38,167 nt of DNA, taken from NCBI GenBank assembly GCA_030593565.1, contig JAUVGW010000007.1, forward strand, positions 1 to 38,167. The letters are read 5' to 3'. Both the position numbers and the translations under genes were made by a program. The notes beneath the pieces are model-generated. The model made no database searches, was not told the origin of the DNA, and was given only the letters and a program-made list of their open reading frames with translations. Positions 30,993 through 38,167 of the stretch are shown one piece after another. The number at the start of each line of letters is the position of its first letter. The first letter of the stretch is position 1. The DNA is from Phycisphaerae bacterium. GTDB taxonomy: Bacteria > Planctomycetota > Phycisphaerae > UBA1845 > UTPLA1.

Positions 30993-31583
30993 ATGGAAAC
31001 GCCTATTCAACCCAAACCGCTGATCCTGGCATCCAAAAGCCCGCGAAGGAGGCAGCTCCTTGAAGAAGCGGGCTATACGTTCGAAACCGCCGAACCAGCC
31101 CTTCGCGAGCCGCAATGGGTCCATCCGGACGTTGCCCCCCCACTACACGCTGAATCGTTGGCCTATTTCAAAGCGCAGAGCGTCGCGGAAACCCACGCCG
31201 ATACATGTATCCTGGGGGCGGACACCATCGCCGTGCATGAACACCACATCATCGGCAAACCCGTCGACCGCGAAGACGCGCGCAGAATCCTGCGAACGCT
31301 TTCCGGCACCACACACTCCGTCATCAGTGGGGTGGTCTTGCTCCATCCGGCAAGCGGACGACGACTCCTCCAACACGGCATCAGCACGGTGCATGTCAGA
31401 CAACTCGGCGACGACGTCATCGAGTCCTATCTCGACACTGGATTATGGGAAGGCAAGGCCGGCGCCTATGGGATCCAGGACCAGGATGATCCTTTCGTCT
31501 CAAACGTCACCGGCAGCTTCACAAACATCGTCGGTCTGCCCATGGAACTCCTCGCCCGCATGTTCGAACACTGGGCAGCCTGA
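30993..31583 (+). CDS. maf: Maf-family nucleoside triphosphate pyrophosphatase
   Basis: The Maf hydrolases remove modified or non-canonical nucleotides by cleaving NTP to NMP and pyrophosphate. Motifs: 'LILASKSPRRRQLLEEAGYTFE' (about 10-31, the substrate SxSPRR loop), 'ILGADTIAVHE' with the catalytic Asp, 'IIGKPVDREDARRILRTLSGTTHSVISGVVLL' and 'WEGKAGAYGIQDQ', 'VTGSFTNIVGLPMELL'. Length (196) is normal. ATG 30993 is preceded by GGAGG at 11 bases; an ATG ten codons upstream has none. It follows the composite repeat and is convergent with the EcfT gene. YhdE- and YceF-type substrate preference is not resolved. Confidence 0.92.
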   Translation: METPIQPKPLILASKSPRRRQLLEEAGYTFETAEPALREPQWVHPDVAPPLHAESLAYFKAQSVAETHADTCILGADTIAVHEHHIIGKPVDREDARRILRTLSGTTHSVISGVVLLHPASGRRLLQHGISTVHVRQLGDDVIESYLDTGLWEGKAGAYGIQDQDDPFVSNVTGSFTNIVGLPMELLARMFEHWAA

Positions 31584-31624
31584 TCCGGCAATGCCGGAAA
31601 TAGCGAATGACGAATGGCGGTTGG

Positions 31625-31705
31625 GTGCCCCATCCTTTCTGAAAGAAAGGGTGGGAGGCTGCCGTATAGCGGTTCCCACGCTTTGCTTCGCAAAGGATGG
31701 GGCAC
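31625..31705. repeat. Palindromic element between maf and EcfT genes
   Basis: Arms GTGCCCCATCCTTT (31625-31638) and AAAGGATGGGGCAC (31692-31705) are exact inverted copies. Inner segments GGGTGGGA and TCCCACG-type sequence extend the fold. It sits between convergent genes, after a short ATTCGC-like stretch. Confidence 0.75.
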
Positions 31706-31772
31706 ACAGCTTCCTTTGTTGAGCGAATTGCCTCTGCCGCCTGCTTTCGCTATTCGCTATTCGCCATTATCT

Positions 31773-32522
31773 TCAGCTATTCCGCAGCCATCCGACCCAC
31801 AGTGCCGCGAGCAGCGACAGCACAAGCAGCGCGCCGGCAACCACGTCGTACTTCCCCCTCGGCACATCGCGCACATAGGTCCGCCGCCGGTGCAGCCCGA
31901 ACCCCCGACCCTCCATCGACAAGGACAGCGAATGCGCCATCCGCAACGCAGACACAAGCAGCGGCATGCACAAATGGCGCAGCATCAACCACCATTTCCG
32001 CAATCCGGACGCGTCGTACGCCACGCCCCGAACCATCTGTGCCCGATAGACCTGGTGCGCCTCCACCCGGAAGATCGGCACCAACCGAAGCGCCGTCATC
32101 AGGGCAAATCCCCACCGATACGGCAATCCCACGTCCATCAGCGCACGCGCCAGCGAGACCGGCTCCGTCGTCGTCACGAACAGGGCGCTTCCCAAGATGA
32201 CCGCCAGCAGCCGACCCGACGCGCGGACGCCCGATGCCAGCCCGTCGCCCGTCACCGGCCCCCAGACCGGCTCGCCGCCGCGCACGGCCAACGTATGCGT
32301 CACGAGGATCGCCGCCCCCAGCACCAGCCAGACCCGCAAGCCCGGAATCCGCCACGGCGCGATACCCGACAGCCACAACAACGCCATAAAACCCGCGCTC
32401 GCCCACAACGGCAAGGCCGCCGACCCAAACAAAAACACTGCCGCCGTCACCCACAGCAGCCACGCCAGTTTGACGACCGGATGCAACCGGTGGAGGACTG
32501 ATTGACCGGGTTGATAACGCAT
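31773..32522 (-). CDS. EcfT/CbiQ-type energy-coupling transmembrane protein
   Basis: Five or six helices and the CbiQ/EcfT coupling motif 'ALRLVPIFRVEAHQVYRAQMVRGVAYD' plus 'LLVSALRMAHSLSLSMEGRGFG', which contact the ATPases in ECF transporters. The N-terminus 'QPGQSVLHRLHPVVKLAWLLWVT' is typical. EcfT couples two EcfA ATPases to substrate-binding EcfS or CbiM proteins for vitamins, cobalt or nickel. No such genes are adjacent, so the specificity cannot be inferred, and shared EcfA units elsewhere are expected. ATG 32522 has no strong Shine-Dalgarno sequence. Confidence 0.85.
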   Translation of the reverse strand: MRYQPGQSVLHRLHPVVKLAWLLWVTAAVFLFGSAALPLWASAGFMALLWLSGIAPWRIPGLRVWLVLGAAILVTHTLAVRGGEPVWGPVTGDGLASGVRASGRLLAVILGSALFVTTTEPVSLARALMDVGLPYRWGFALMTALRLVPIFRVEAHQVYRAQMVRGVAYDASGLRKWWLMLRHLCMPLLVSALRMAHSLSLSMEGRGFGLHRRRTYVRDVPRGKYDVVAGALLVLSLLAALWVGWLRNS

Positions 32523-32734
32523 GGAAAAAACCCACCGCCCACAAGAGCCCCCGACCCAGCGAGCCGGCTCGTCTCGAGCCGGTCTTCCGCTCGGCGGCTT
32601 TTGGAGCGCGTTTGAGAAGTTGCCAAACAGAGCCGGCTCGTGCCGAGCCGGTCCGGGGCGACACGCCCCGGCTCAGACTGAGCGGTCAGCGCTCACTGAG
32701 AAGGCCTTCTGATTCGGATGATGGCCGAACTATC
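32523..32734. repeat. GAGCCGGCTC repeats between EcfT and ktrA genes
   Basis: Copies of the GAGCCGG element: GAGCCGGCTCGTCTCGAGCC near 32568 and GAGCCGGCTCGTGCCGAGCC near 32632, each followed by CGGTC. A hairpin GGGGCGACACGCCCC lies between. The copy near 22105 (GAGCCGGTTTGTCTCAAGCC) belongs to the same family. Confidence 0.7.
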
Positions 32735-33394
32735 TCATTCATCCACCGCCGAGAATCTCGCCAGATCGACCTCCCGGCCGAGCACGATCAGAACGTCGCC
32801 ATTGTGCAGCATGTCCCCCGCCTCCGGCATGAAACGATACTCGCCGGTCGGCGCCTTCTTGATCGCCAGCACGAACAGATGATACACGCTTCGTAACTCC
32901 GACTTCATCAACGTCCGGCCGACCAGCGATGCCGGCGTGGCAATCTCCGCGATGCGGTATTCCTCGGCGAACGGAAAATAGTCCAGCAAATGCGGATGGG
33001 CAATGCGGCGCGCGGTGCGCTCGGCCGTCTCGCGCTCCGGGAATATGACCTCGTGAGCGCCGACCGCCTTCAAGATGGCCGCGTGGTCGTCATTTGCCGC
33101 CTTGGCGCGGATATGTTTCACACCAATCTTCCCGAGGTGCAGCGTACAAAGAACGCTCGGTTCCATGCTCTCCCCCAGACAGACGACCACTTCGTCCACC
33201 TTGTCCGTAATGACGGAACGCAGCGTCTCCTCGCTGCGCACGTCGGCGATCATCGCGCGCTGCACATCATCCCGCACCTGCATCACGCGGGCTTCGCTTC
33301 TGTCAATAGCCAGGACGTCACATCGCATCCCGGCCAACTGACGCGCCAGGTGCAATCCGAAATGTCCCAGCCCGATCACCACGATCTGCTTCAT
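32735..33394 (-). CDS. ktrA: KtrA-type potassium-uptake regulatory subunit
   Basis: The 219-residue protein has an RCK_N Rossmann domain ('VVIGLGHFGLHLARQL', GxGxxG; acidic 'IDRSE' at the end of strand 2), then an RCK_C domain (about 140-215; 'IAEIATPASLVGRTL', 'VLAIKKAPTGEYRFMPEAGDMLHNGDVLIVLG'). It binds NAD(H), ATP or ADP as a ring that gates the KtrB channel. ATG 33394 is preceded by AAGGA at 9 bases. It lies 12 bases after the TrkH-family gene, so the two form an operon. No other regulator is seen. Confidence 0.93.
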   Translation of the reverse strand: MKQIVVIGLGHFGLHLARQLAGMRCDVLAIDRSEARVMQVRDDVQRAMIADVRSEETLRSVITDKVDEVVVCLGESMEPSVLCTLHLGKIGVKHIRAKAANDDHAAILKAVGAHEVIFPERETAERTARRIAHPHLLDYFPFAEEYRIAEIATPASLVGRTLMKSELRSVYHLFVLAIKKAPTGEYRFMPEAGDMLHNGDVLIVLGREVDLARFSAVDE

Positions 33395-33406
33395 GACGCA
33401 CCGTCC

Positions 33407-34753
33407 TTATCCGACCATCAAATGTTCTTCCGGATAGCGAACCTTCGCCGATCCCACCGGCAACATCGCCATCGCCGCCGTCAACGGGCCGAGTCGGCCG
33501 ACGAACATCGAAACGATGATCCACAGTTTCCCGGCCGCCGACAAGTCCGCCGTCACACCGGTGGACAGCCCCACCGTCGCAAACGCCGACACCTGCTCGA
33601 ACAACAGGTCCTTCATCGCCACGCCCTCACGCGGCAACTCCGTCGCGGCCAGTATGACACAACCCGCCGCATTCCACACGAGCGCCAGGCTGACAATCAC
33701 CGTGGTCCGTGCAATGACGCCTTGCGGCAGACGCCGGCCGAACAAGGTAACGTCCCGCCGCCCGAGCAATCGGCTCCGCAGCCGAGAAAACCAGGTCACC
33801 ATCGACGTCGTCTTGATGCCGCCCGCGCACGATCCCGGCGAACCGCCGACAAACATCAGGCCGACCAGGATCAGCAGCGACGCCACCGGCAGGTCGCCAA
33901 AATCGACGGTGTTGAAGCCCGCCGTCCGCGCGGTGACGGATTGAAACACCGCGTCGGCCATCGCCTGGCCCCATGTCTGCTCACCATCGGCCATGCCCAG
34001 CAGCAGGAATGCGGCGGCCCCAAACACGATCAGGCCGGCCGACGTCCACAGCACGACGCGCGCATGGAGGCTCCACCGGACGAAACCATTCCCTCGTCCC
34101 AGGACCTGCCGCCACAACCGCCGCAGCAACTCGAGCGCCACGGTGTGACCCAGCCCGCCGACGATGATCAAGGCCATGATCGTCCACATGACGACGGGAC
34201 GAGCCCGGTACATCGTCAGGCTGTCGCTGTGGAGCGAGAATCCCGCATTACAGAACGCGGAAATCGAATGAAAGACCGCCGAGAACAACCGCGACGGCCC
34301 GTCGCTCACACCGGGCAGGCCGCCAAACAGCAGCACCGCCCCAATGAGTTCACACCCGAATGTCAACAGGACGATTCGCCGCAGGCTGGTGCGGACAAGA
34401 TCGGCCGCGCTCTGCTGGTAGAACGTATCGCCGATCAACGCCTGCCGCCGAAACGACAACCGCCGCCCCATCATCTGCGTGCCGAGCGCGGCAAACGTCA
34501 TGATCCCCAGCCCGCCGAGTTGGATCAGCAGGATGATGACCGTCTGCCCAAACGGCGTGAAATCCCGGCCCGTGTCCACGACAACCAGGCCCGTCACACA
34601 CACGGCCGACGTGGCGGTGAACAGCGCATCCAGCGCGCCGAGATCACCGTTCGTCCGCGAGATCGGCAGCGCCAGCAGCACCCAGCCGACCAGGATGAGC
34701 GCCAGGAAGGTGCCGGCCAGGTGTCCTTCCGGTCGTCTGAAGAACGACCTCAC
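33407..34753 (-). CDS. ktrB: TrkH/KtrB-family potassium transporter
   Basis: The 448-residue membrane protein has four repeated M1-P-M2 units with selectivity-filter loops: 'TATSAVCVTGLVVVDTG', 'HSISAFCNAGFSLHSD', 'QSVTARTAGFNTVDFG' and 'EQVSAFATVGLSTGVT', the central glycines of which line the potassium path. The 'SPGSCAGGIKTTS' segment is the gating loop. Length is that of KtrB rather than the longer TrkH. The start is a GTG at 34753 without a clear Shine-Dalgarno sequence, so a start a few codons upstream is possible. Paired with ktrA, it should mediate potassium uptake coupled to sodium or the membrane potential. Confidence 0.93.
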   Translation of the reverse strand: MRSFFRRPEGHLAGTFLALILVGWVLLALPISRTNGDLGALDALFTATSAVCVTGLVVVDTGRDFTPFGQTVIILLIQLGGLGIMTFAALGTQMMGRRLSFRRQALIGDTFYQQSAADLVRTSLRRIVLLTFGCELIGAVLLFGGLPGVSDGPSRLFSAVFHSISAFCNAGFSLHSDSLTMYRARPVVMWTIMALIIVGGLGHTVALELLRRLWRQVLGRGNGFVRWSLHARVVLWTSAGLIVFGAAAFLLLGMADGEQTWGQAMADAVFQSVTARTAGFNTVDFGDLPVASLLILVGLMFVGGSPGSCAGGIKTTSMVTWFSRLRSRLLGRRDVTLFGRRLPQGVIARTTVIVSLALVWNAAGCVILAATELPREGVAMKDLLFEQVSAFATVGLSTGVTADLSAAGKLWIIVSMFVGRLGPLTAAMAMLPVGSAKVRYPEEHLMVG

Positions 34754-34799
34754 GGCAGCTTGCAGCCGAGGTTCGATTTCATCGAGTTGAATGATCAGG

Positions 34800-34827
34800 C
34801 CTCCGCGATGCCGTCACGGCGCGGAGG
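34800..34827 (-). terminator. Hairpin between PEP-CTERM and ktrB genes
   Basis: CCTCCGCG (34800-34807) and CGCGGAGG (34820-34827), a perfect 8-bp stem with a CCGTCACGG inner stem. It lies 60 bases after the PEP-CTERM gene's stop codon on the minus strand. There is no T tract. Confidence 0.4.
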
Positions 34828-34886
34828 ATTGTGGCACAAGCATCGTGATTCGTCGAGGAACGTGTGCTGAGCAGCGGCGCGTTGGA

Positions 34887-35930
34887 TTAGCGTCGCTTTC
34901 GGATGACGACTGCGAGGCCGACTCCCAACAGGCACAGGGTCGCCGGTTCGGGCACGCCTTGGTACAGGTGAACCTCGCCGCAGCCTGCGCCGTACAGGAC
35001 ATCCAGATAGCCGTCGCCGGTCCAGTCGGTGATGAATGGTCGGGATCGTGGCGTGCCAGCGTGGTCGATCGGGACGCCTTCGGATTCGACGTAGACAAAG
35101 TCATCGAAACTCGGATCGGCGTCGGTCCCGGTATTGGCGTAGAACAGTAGCTCGCCGTTGGTGTTGCCGGTGAGGAGGTCTTTCCTGCCATCGCCGTCCA
35201 GGTCGAGGATGACCGGGCTGGAGCGGATACTGGGAACGACGAGATCACTCCCGCCGGCCTGTGCGAAGAAACTGGTGAGAAAATCCGGGGCTGCGTCCGT
35301 TCCTTCATTGAGAAAGACTTGGATATTGCCGGAGAGCCCCCCCGAGACGAGGTCTTTCCTGCCGTCGTTGTTCCAATCAACCATGGAAGCCGTCGCGCGG
35401 TATCCGATGTCGATATCGACCTTGGAACCCGGCTCTCCGACTTGCAGGAACACGCCCGCGTCGAACGTGGGAGCGGCTTCGGTCCCGATGTTCCCATACA
35501 ATTTGATCATGCCGTCGGCGCGACCGACGAGCAGGTCCTTCATGCCGTCTCCGTCCCAGTAGACCGTGCGGGGAAACAGCCCCATGCAGCCGCTACCGGT
35601 TTCTATCAGATCGGAACCGACGGACTGCGCGTAGAATGAACCGGAGAACTGGGGGGCTCCGGCGGTTCCTGTGTTGAGGTAGACCCCCACCTTGGCACTC
35701 GGGCTGCCGCCACTGCCCTCGCCGACGATAAGGTCCATCAAGCCATCGTCGTTCCAGTCAACGAACGAAGGCACCGAATAGCCCGGCACGGTAATATCGA
35801 GGCCGGCGCTTTGGACCAGTTGCCCCGGTCCAAGGTTGAGCTGTCCCATCGCCGGTGTGGCTGCTACGAGCAGGCAGGCCGCGACCAATGCGACAGCGGA
35901 CGAACGGACAGTCAGTATCCTGGAATTCAT
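34887..35930 (-). CDS. Secreted FG-GAP protein with PEP-CTERM sorting signal
   Basis: ATG 35930 follows GGGGAG at 6 bases; the frame upstream is not used. A signal peptide 'AVALVAACLLVAATPAMG' leads a 347-residue protein with five FG-GAP-like blades: 'FVDWNDDGLMDLIVGEG', 'YWDGDGMKDLLVGRADG', 'VDWNNDGRKDLVSGG', 'DLDGDGRKDLLTGN' and 'DWTGDGYLDVLYGAG'. The last 22 residues are the PEP-CTERM signal, 'VPEPATLCLLGVGLAVVIRKRR', recognised and cut by exosortase and used for surface anchoring; no exosortase gene is in the window. The blades carry D-x-D-G type loops that bind calcium in related proteins. No enzyme function is seen. Confidence 0.92.
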   Translation of the reverse strand: MNSRILTVRSSAVALVAACLLVAATPAMGQLNLGPGQLVQSAGLDITVPGYSVPSFVDWNDDGLMDLIVGEGSGGSPSAKVGVYLNTGTAGAPQFSGSFYAQSVGSDLIETGSGCMGLFPRTVYWDGDGMKDLLVGRADGMIKLYGNIGTEAAPTFDAGVFLQVGEPGSKVDIDIGYRATASMVDWNNDGRKDLVSGGLSGNIQVFLNEGTDAAPDFLTSFFAQAGGSDLVVPSIRSSPVILDLDGDGRKDLLTGNTNGELLFYANTGTDADPSFDDFVYVESEGVPIDHAGTPRSRPFITDWTGDGYLDVLYGAGCGEVHLYQGVPEPATLCLLGVGLAVVIRKRR

Positions 35931-36115
35931 GCTTATCTCCCCTTCCCGGCGCACCATCATCCATTCCCGAACTGTTCTGGAATCACCACATTCTACCATC
36001 GAAGGCCGAGACATGTCAAGAATCAATGGTGGGGGAAATCGGGGTGTTCCACGCAAAATGGGGCGCCATGCGGCCCCGACACCGGCATTCTCGGAGCGTC
36101 CGGTCGGCCACCCAG

Positions 36116-36865
36116 TCACCCCTGACGAATAGGCTCGTTCGCCGCGCGATCGCGAAGATCAATTCGCCACGCGTCGCGTACGCAATGTTCGACAATCTCG
36201 GCCGCGAGATTCACCCATCGCCCGCACCGATCGAGTATCCACGAATCACTGGTTGCGACCGGGCCGTCACACGCGGCCAGGACGGGATCGGGGTTGTCGA
36301 CAAGCTCGATCCGCCAGCGGATCGGACTGTCTGTCAGGGTTCGGGTCATCATGCTTCGGAGTCGCCCGCTGTTCGAGACCGGGCGGTCGAGATAGAAGAC
36401 GAGATCGCTGACGCCGGCGTCGCGGAGGTGATGGTCAATCAGACCAACGGCTGGCAAGGTCTCCTCGACGTTTCGGTATGTCCCGTGGACGCTGGCCAGA
36501 TCTCGACAGCAGCCGTCACGGCCGATGAAAAGGACGCCGCCCGACAAGGCGCTTTCCACAGTGATCAACAGATTATAGCCGTCGATACCGAGGGGCCGAT
36601 CGAGCCCATCCGCGAGGTCAACCCGTGATTCGCACCGTCGCGCCAAGGCCTGATCGGAGCACGTCGAACGTCGCACCGCCATGCGTTGTCGCTGCGTCAA
36701 ATCGTGGCGATTCCCCACGAGAGCCAGCGCGGATTCCTCGGCATAGCCGCGGGTGAGCAGCCAGGCGTATTCATGGACGGCCGACCGCAACACTTGGTGC
36801 GTTCTTTCATCAAACAGCCGGTGATCATCCGGGTGGGGGCCGCGATGTTTGCGTTTGTCAGGCAT
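36116..36865 (-). CDS. DUF434/DUF5616 protein
   Basis: The N-terminal part (about 10-70) matches DUF434: 'GPHPDDHRLFDERTHQVLRSAVHEYAWLLTRGYAEESALALVGNRHDLTQRQRMAVRRSTCS'. The rest matches DUF5616: 'LGIDGYNLLITVESALSGGVLFIGRDGCCRDLASVHGTYRNV', 'LIDHHLRDAGVSDLVFYLDRPVSNSGRL' and a C-terminal region rich in acidic residues. Strands preceding 'D' residues (IDGYNLL, YLDRPVS) are consistent with a PIN-like or other nuclease fold, but this is a guess. It is a conserved protein of unknown function in archaea and bacteria. The neighbouring genes give no clue. ATG 36865 lacks a clear Shine-Dalgarno sequence. Confidence 0.82.
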   Translation of the reverse strand: MPDKRKHRGPHPDDHRLFDERTHQVLRSAVHEYAWLLTRGYAEESALALVGNRHDLTQRQRMAVRRSTCSDQALARRCESRVDLADGLDRPLGIDGYNLLITVESALSGGVLFIGRDGCCRDLASVHGTYRNVEETLPAVGLIDHHLRDAGVSDLVFYLDRPVSNSGRLRSMMTRTLTDSPIRWRIELVDNPDPVLAACDGPVATSDSWILDRCGRWVNLAAEIVEHCVRDAWRIDLRDRAANEPIRQG

Positions 36866-37191
36866 ATCGGCACAGCGCGGCGGAGCCGCGCCCGTAGCGT
36901 CGGCCCCCCGTGGCCGACGTGAAACGCGGGGAAACTACCGCAGCGGGCAACGACCCTTAACGTCGGGAACACAGTCGCGGGGGCATTGAGCCTGCGGCGG
37001 TACCAGCATACTGGTCTTCACCACGAAGGACCACCGATCCGACGCGGCCATCGCGTGCGGCATGCCGGATATTCGTGGGAACCGACCGGCCGTTTCGTGC
37101 GTCCAACCGCGTGACGAGGTAAGATTCGCCAGAAATCCGCACTCGGCCGGGCCCGACGTCCGATCCGGTGCCTTATAACAGGAGTTCAGTG
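36866..37191. other. Gene-free divergent intergenic region
   Basis: Contains the hairpin CGTCGGCC/GGCCGACG near 36898-36918, similar to the CGTCGGTC hairpin at 4072-4093. The rest should hold promoters for the divergent DUF434 and DUF4139 genes; a TTATAA near 37173 is the only -10-like string close to the DUF4139 start, with no good -35. No small gene is supported. Confidence 0.5.
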
Positions 37192-38167
37192 ATGACCATG
37201 CGCAGCTTACCGGCCTTCGTTCTTGCAGGCCTGATCGCCTCCGCCATGACCATCGGCGCCGTCGATGTCCGAGCCGCCGACAGCACGGAAACGGAGGACG
37301 TGGCGATCACCGTCTATTCGACCGCGGACCCGGCGGGATTCGATCCGCAAAAGTTCATCGCACAATCCCGGCAAGGCTACGACCCGCAGTATGCGTGGCA
37401 GGTTCCCGGCTTCGGCGTGGTCAAGGAGGTGCGCAAGATCAAGCTGGACGCCGGCATGAACGACCTGCGCCTGACGGACGTCGCGCAGTTCATCGATCCT
37501 ACGACGGTCAGCTTCACGAACCTCGATGACCCGGACGGGACCGCCGTGCTGGAACAGAACTTCGAGTTCGACCTTGTCAGCCCGCAGAAGCTACTCGAGA
37601 AGTACATCGACCGGCAGATTGAGGTTAGGCTGGTGCATGGTGACGTTGGCTATTGGCAGACCGGCAAGCTGCTGTCGGCAAATCAGGGCAGTCTCGTCCT
37701 GATGACGCCCGACGGCGTCCGCATGATCAGCGGGCACGGCCAGCAGGTGAAGCTCGGCGATCTTCCCGGCGGGCTGATCACGAAACCGACGCTCGTCTGG
37801 AAGGTACAGGCGTCGACGGCCGGCGAACAACGCATCCGCACGACCTACCAGACGGGCGGGCTCACGTGGCGATCCGACTACAACCTGATCCTGAACGAAT
37901 CCGACACCAAGGCGGACCTGGGCGCGTGGGTAACGCTGATGAACCTATCCGGCGCGGCCTACGACAACGCACGGTTGAAGCTGATCGCCGGTGACGTGCA
38001 GCGCATCCAACCGCAAGCCCCCATGGCCATGGCACGCGGCAAGAGCAGGCGACTGGGGATGGTCGAGATGCTCGACCTCGGCTTCGAGGAGAAGGCATTC
38101 TTCGAGTATCACCTGTACACGCTGACGCGACCCACGACGCTCCGCAACGCCGAGACCAAGCAGATCG
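37192..38167 (+). CDS. DUF4139-domain secreted protein, 3'-truncated by the window edge
   Basis: ATG 37192 is preceded by GGAG at 7 bases, and the frame stays open to the last base (325 codons). A signal peptide 'LPAFVLAGLIASAMTIGAVDVRAADS' is followed by a beta-rich domain ('ITVYSTADPAGFDPQ', 'VVKEVRKIKLDAGMNDLRLTDVAQFIDPTTVSFTNL', with SH3-like 'GKLLSANQGSLVLMTPDGVRMISG'). The DUF4139 region then begins: 'LVWKVQASTAGEQRIRTTYQTGGLTWRSDYNLILNE' and 'GAWVTLMNLSGAAYDNARLKLIAGDVQ', then 'FFEYHLYTLTRPTTLRNAETKQI' at the edge. Function is unknown; family members are secreted and sometimes linked to mucoidy (MuiA-like proteins). The C-terminal end is outside the window. Confidence 0.9.
   Translation, partial: MTMRSLPAFVLAGLIASAMTIGAVDVRAADSTETEDVAITVYSTADPAGFDPQKFIAQSRQGYDPQYAWQVPGFGVVKEVRKIKLDAGMNDLRLTDVAQFIDPTTVSFTNLDDPDGTAVLEQNFEFDLVSPQKLLEKYIDRQIEVRLVHGDVGYWQTGKLLSANQGSLVLMTPDGVRMISGHGQQVKLGDLPGGLITKPTLVWKVQASTAGEQRIRTTYQTGGLTWRSDYNLILNESDTKADLGAWVTLMNLSGAAYDNARLKLIAGDVQRIQPQAPMAMARGKSRRLGMVEMLDLGFEEKAFFEYHLYTLTRPTTLRNAETKQI

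Noticed and set aside
32990-34870. 626-codon plus-strand frame opposite ktrA-ktrB
   Set aside because: Highly charged, His/Arg/Gln-rich shadow of two recognised genes.

Overview
The window reads as a high-G+C bacterial chromosome segment, most likely from the Planctomycetota. Support: a secreted PQQ-type propeller with the DWPQFRGP start common in that phylum, CRTAC1/ASPIC-UnbV and FG-GAP secreted proteins, a PEP-CTERM protein, DUF3052, DUF4139 and DUF434/DUF5616 proteins, many small dispersed palindromes, and Shine-Dalgarno-led starts. This assignment is inference; there is no rRNA or marker gene, and I found no tRNA, CRISPR array, transposase or prophage.

Layout. 1-2.2 kb: an unrecognised protein, a stand-alone LigD-type phosphoesterase and a TPR lipoprotein. 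2.2-9.6 kb (minus strand): a redox operon whose products are, in transcription order, an NHL propeller, a Tat-exported polyferredoxin, a NapH/NosR-like membrane Fe-S protein, a membrane-anchored NuoE-NuoF fusion and a HoxU/NuoG/GltD hybrid flavoprotein. Three 4-base stop/start overlaps tie the first four together and a TATAAT box lies upstream. I read it as a candidate membrane NADH:ferredoxin-type electron-transfer complex without hydrogenase or quinone-reductase subunits. It is the best candidate here for an undescribed system. 9.7-18.4 kb: PQQ propeller, SpoIIE-type phosphatase, DUF192 and LolA-like envelope proteins, a DedA/VTT-like membrane protein, a MacB/LolD-type ABC transporter and a HAD phosphatase. 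18.9-28.6 kb: DUF3052 protein, acetyl-CoA synthetase, a phosphohexomutase that has lost all four active-site motifs, a sulfotransferase, a degenerate CPBP-family membrane protein of lower G+C, and pyruvate phosphate dikinase with a lysine-rich tail. 28.9-38.2 kb: CRTAC1 protein, Maf, a lone EcfT/CbiQ, a KtrB/KtrA potassium system, a PEP-CTERM FG-GAP protein, a DUF434 protein and the 5' part of a DUF4139 protein.

The second theme is repeats. At least five kinds of small dispersed elements lie between genes: GTGGCACCGG palindromes, GTTTAGC-ended elements, GAGCCGG elements, TTCATCC minisatellites and heptamer arrays. Some also lie inside genes. Two, possibly three, conserved proteins carry in-frame peptide inserts made from such elements, and a 12-unit heptamer array fills the spacer between an ABC permease and its ATPase. 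Repeat-derived peptides in conserved redox enzymes resemble, in principle, the Rickettsia palindromic elements.
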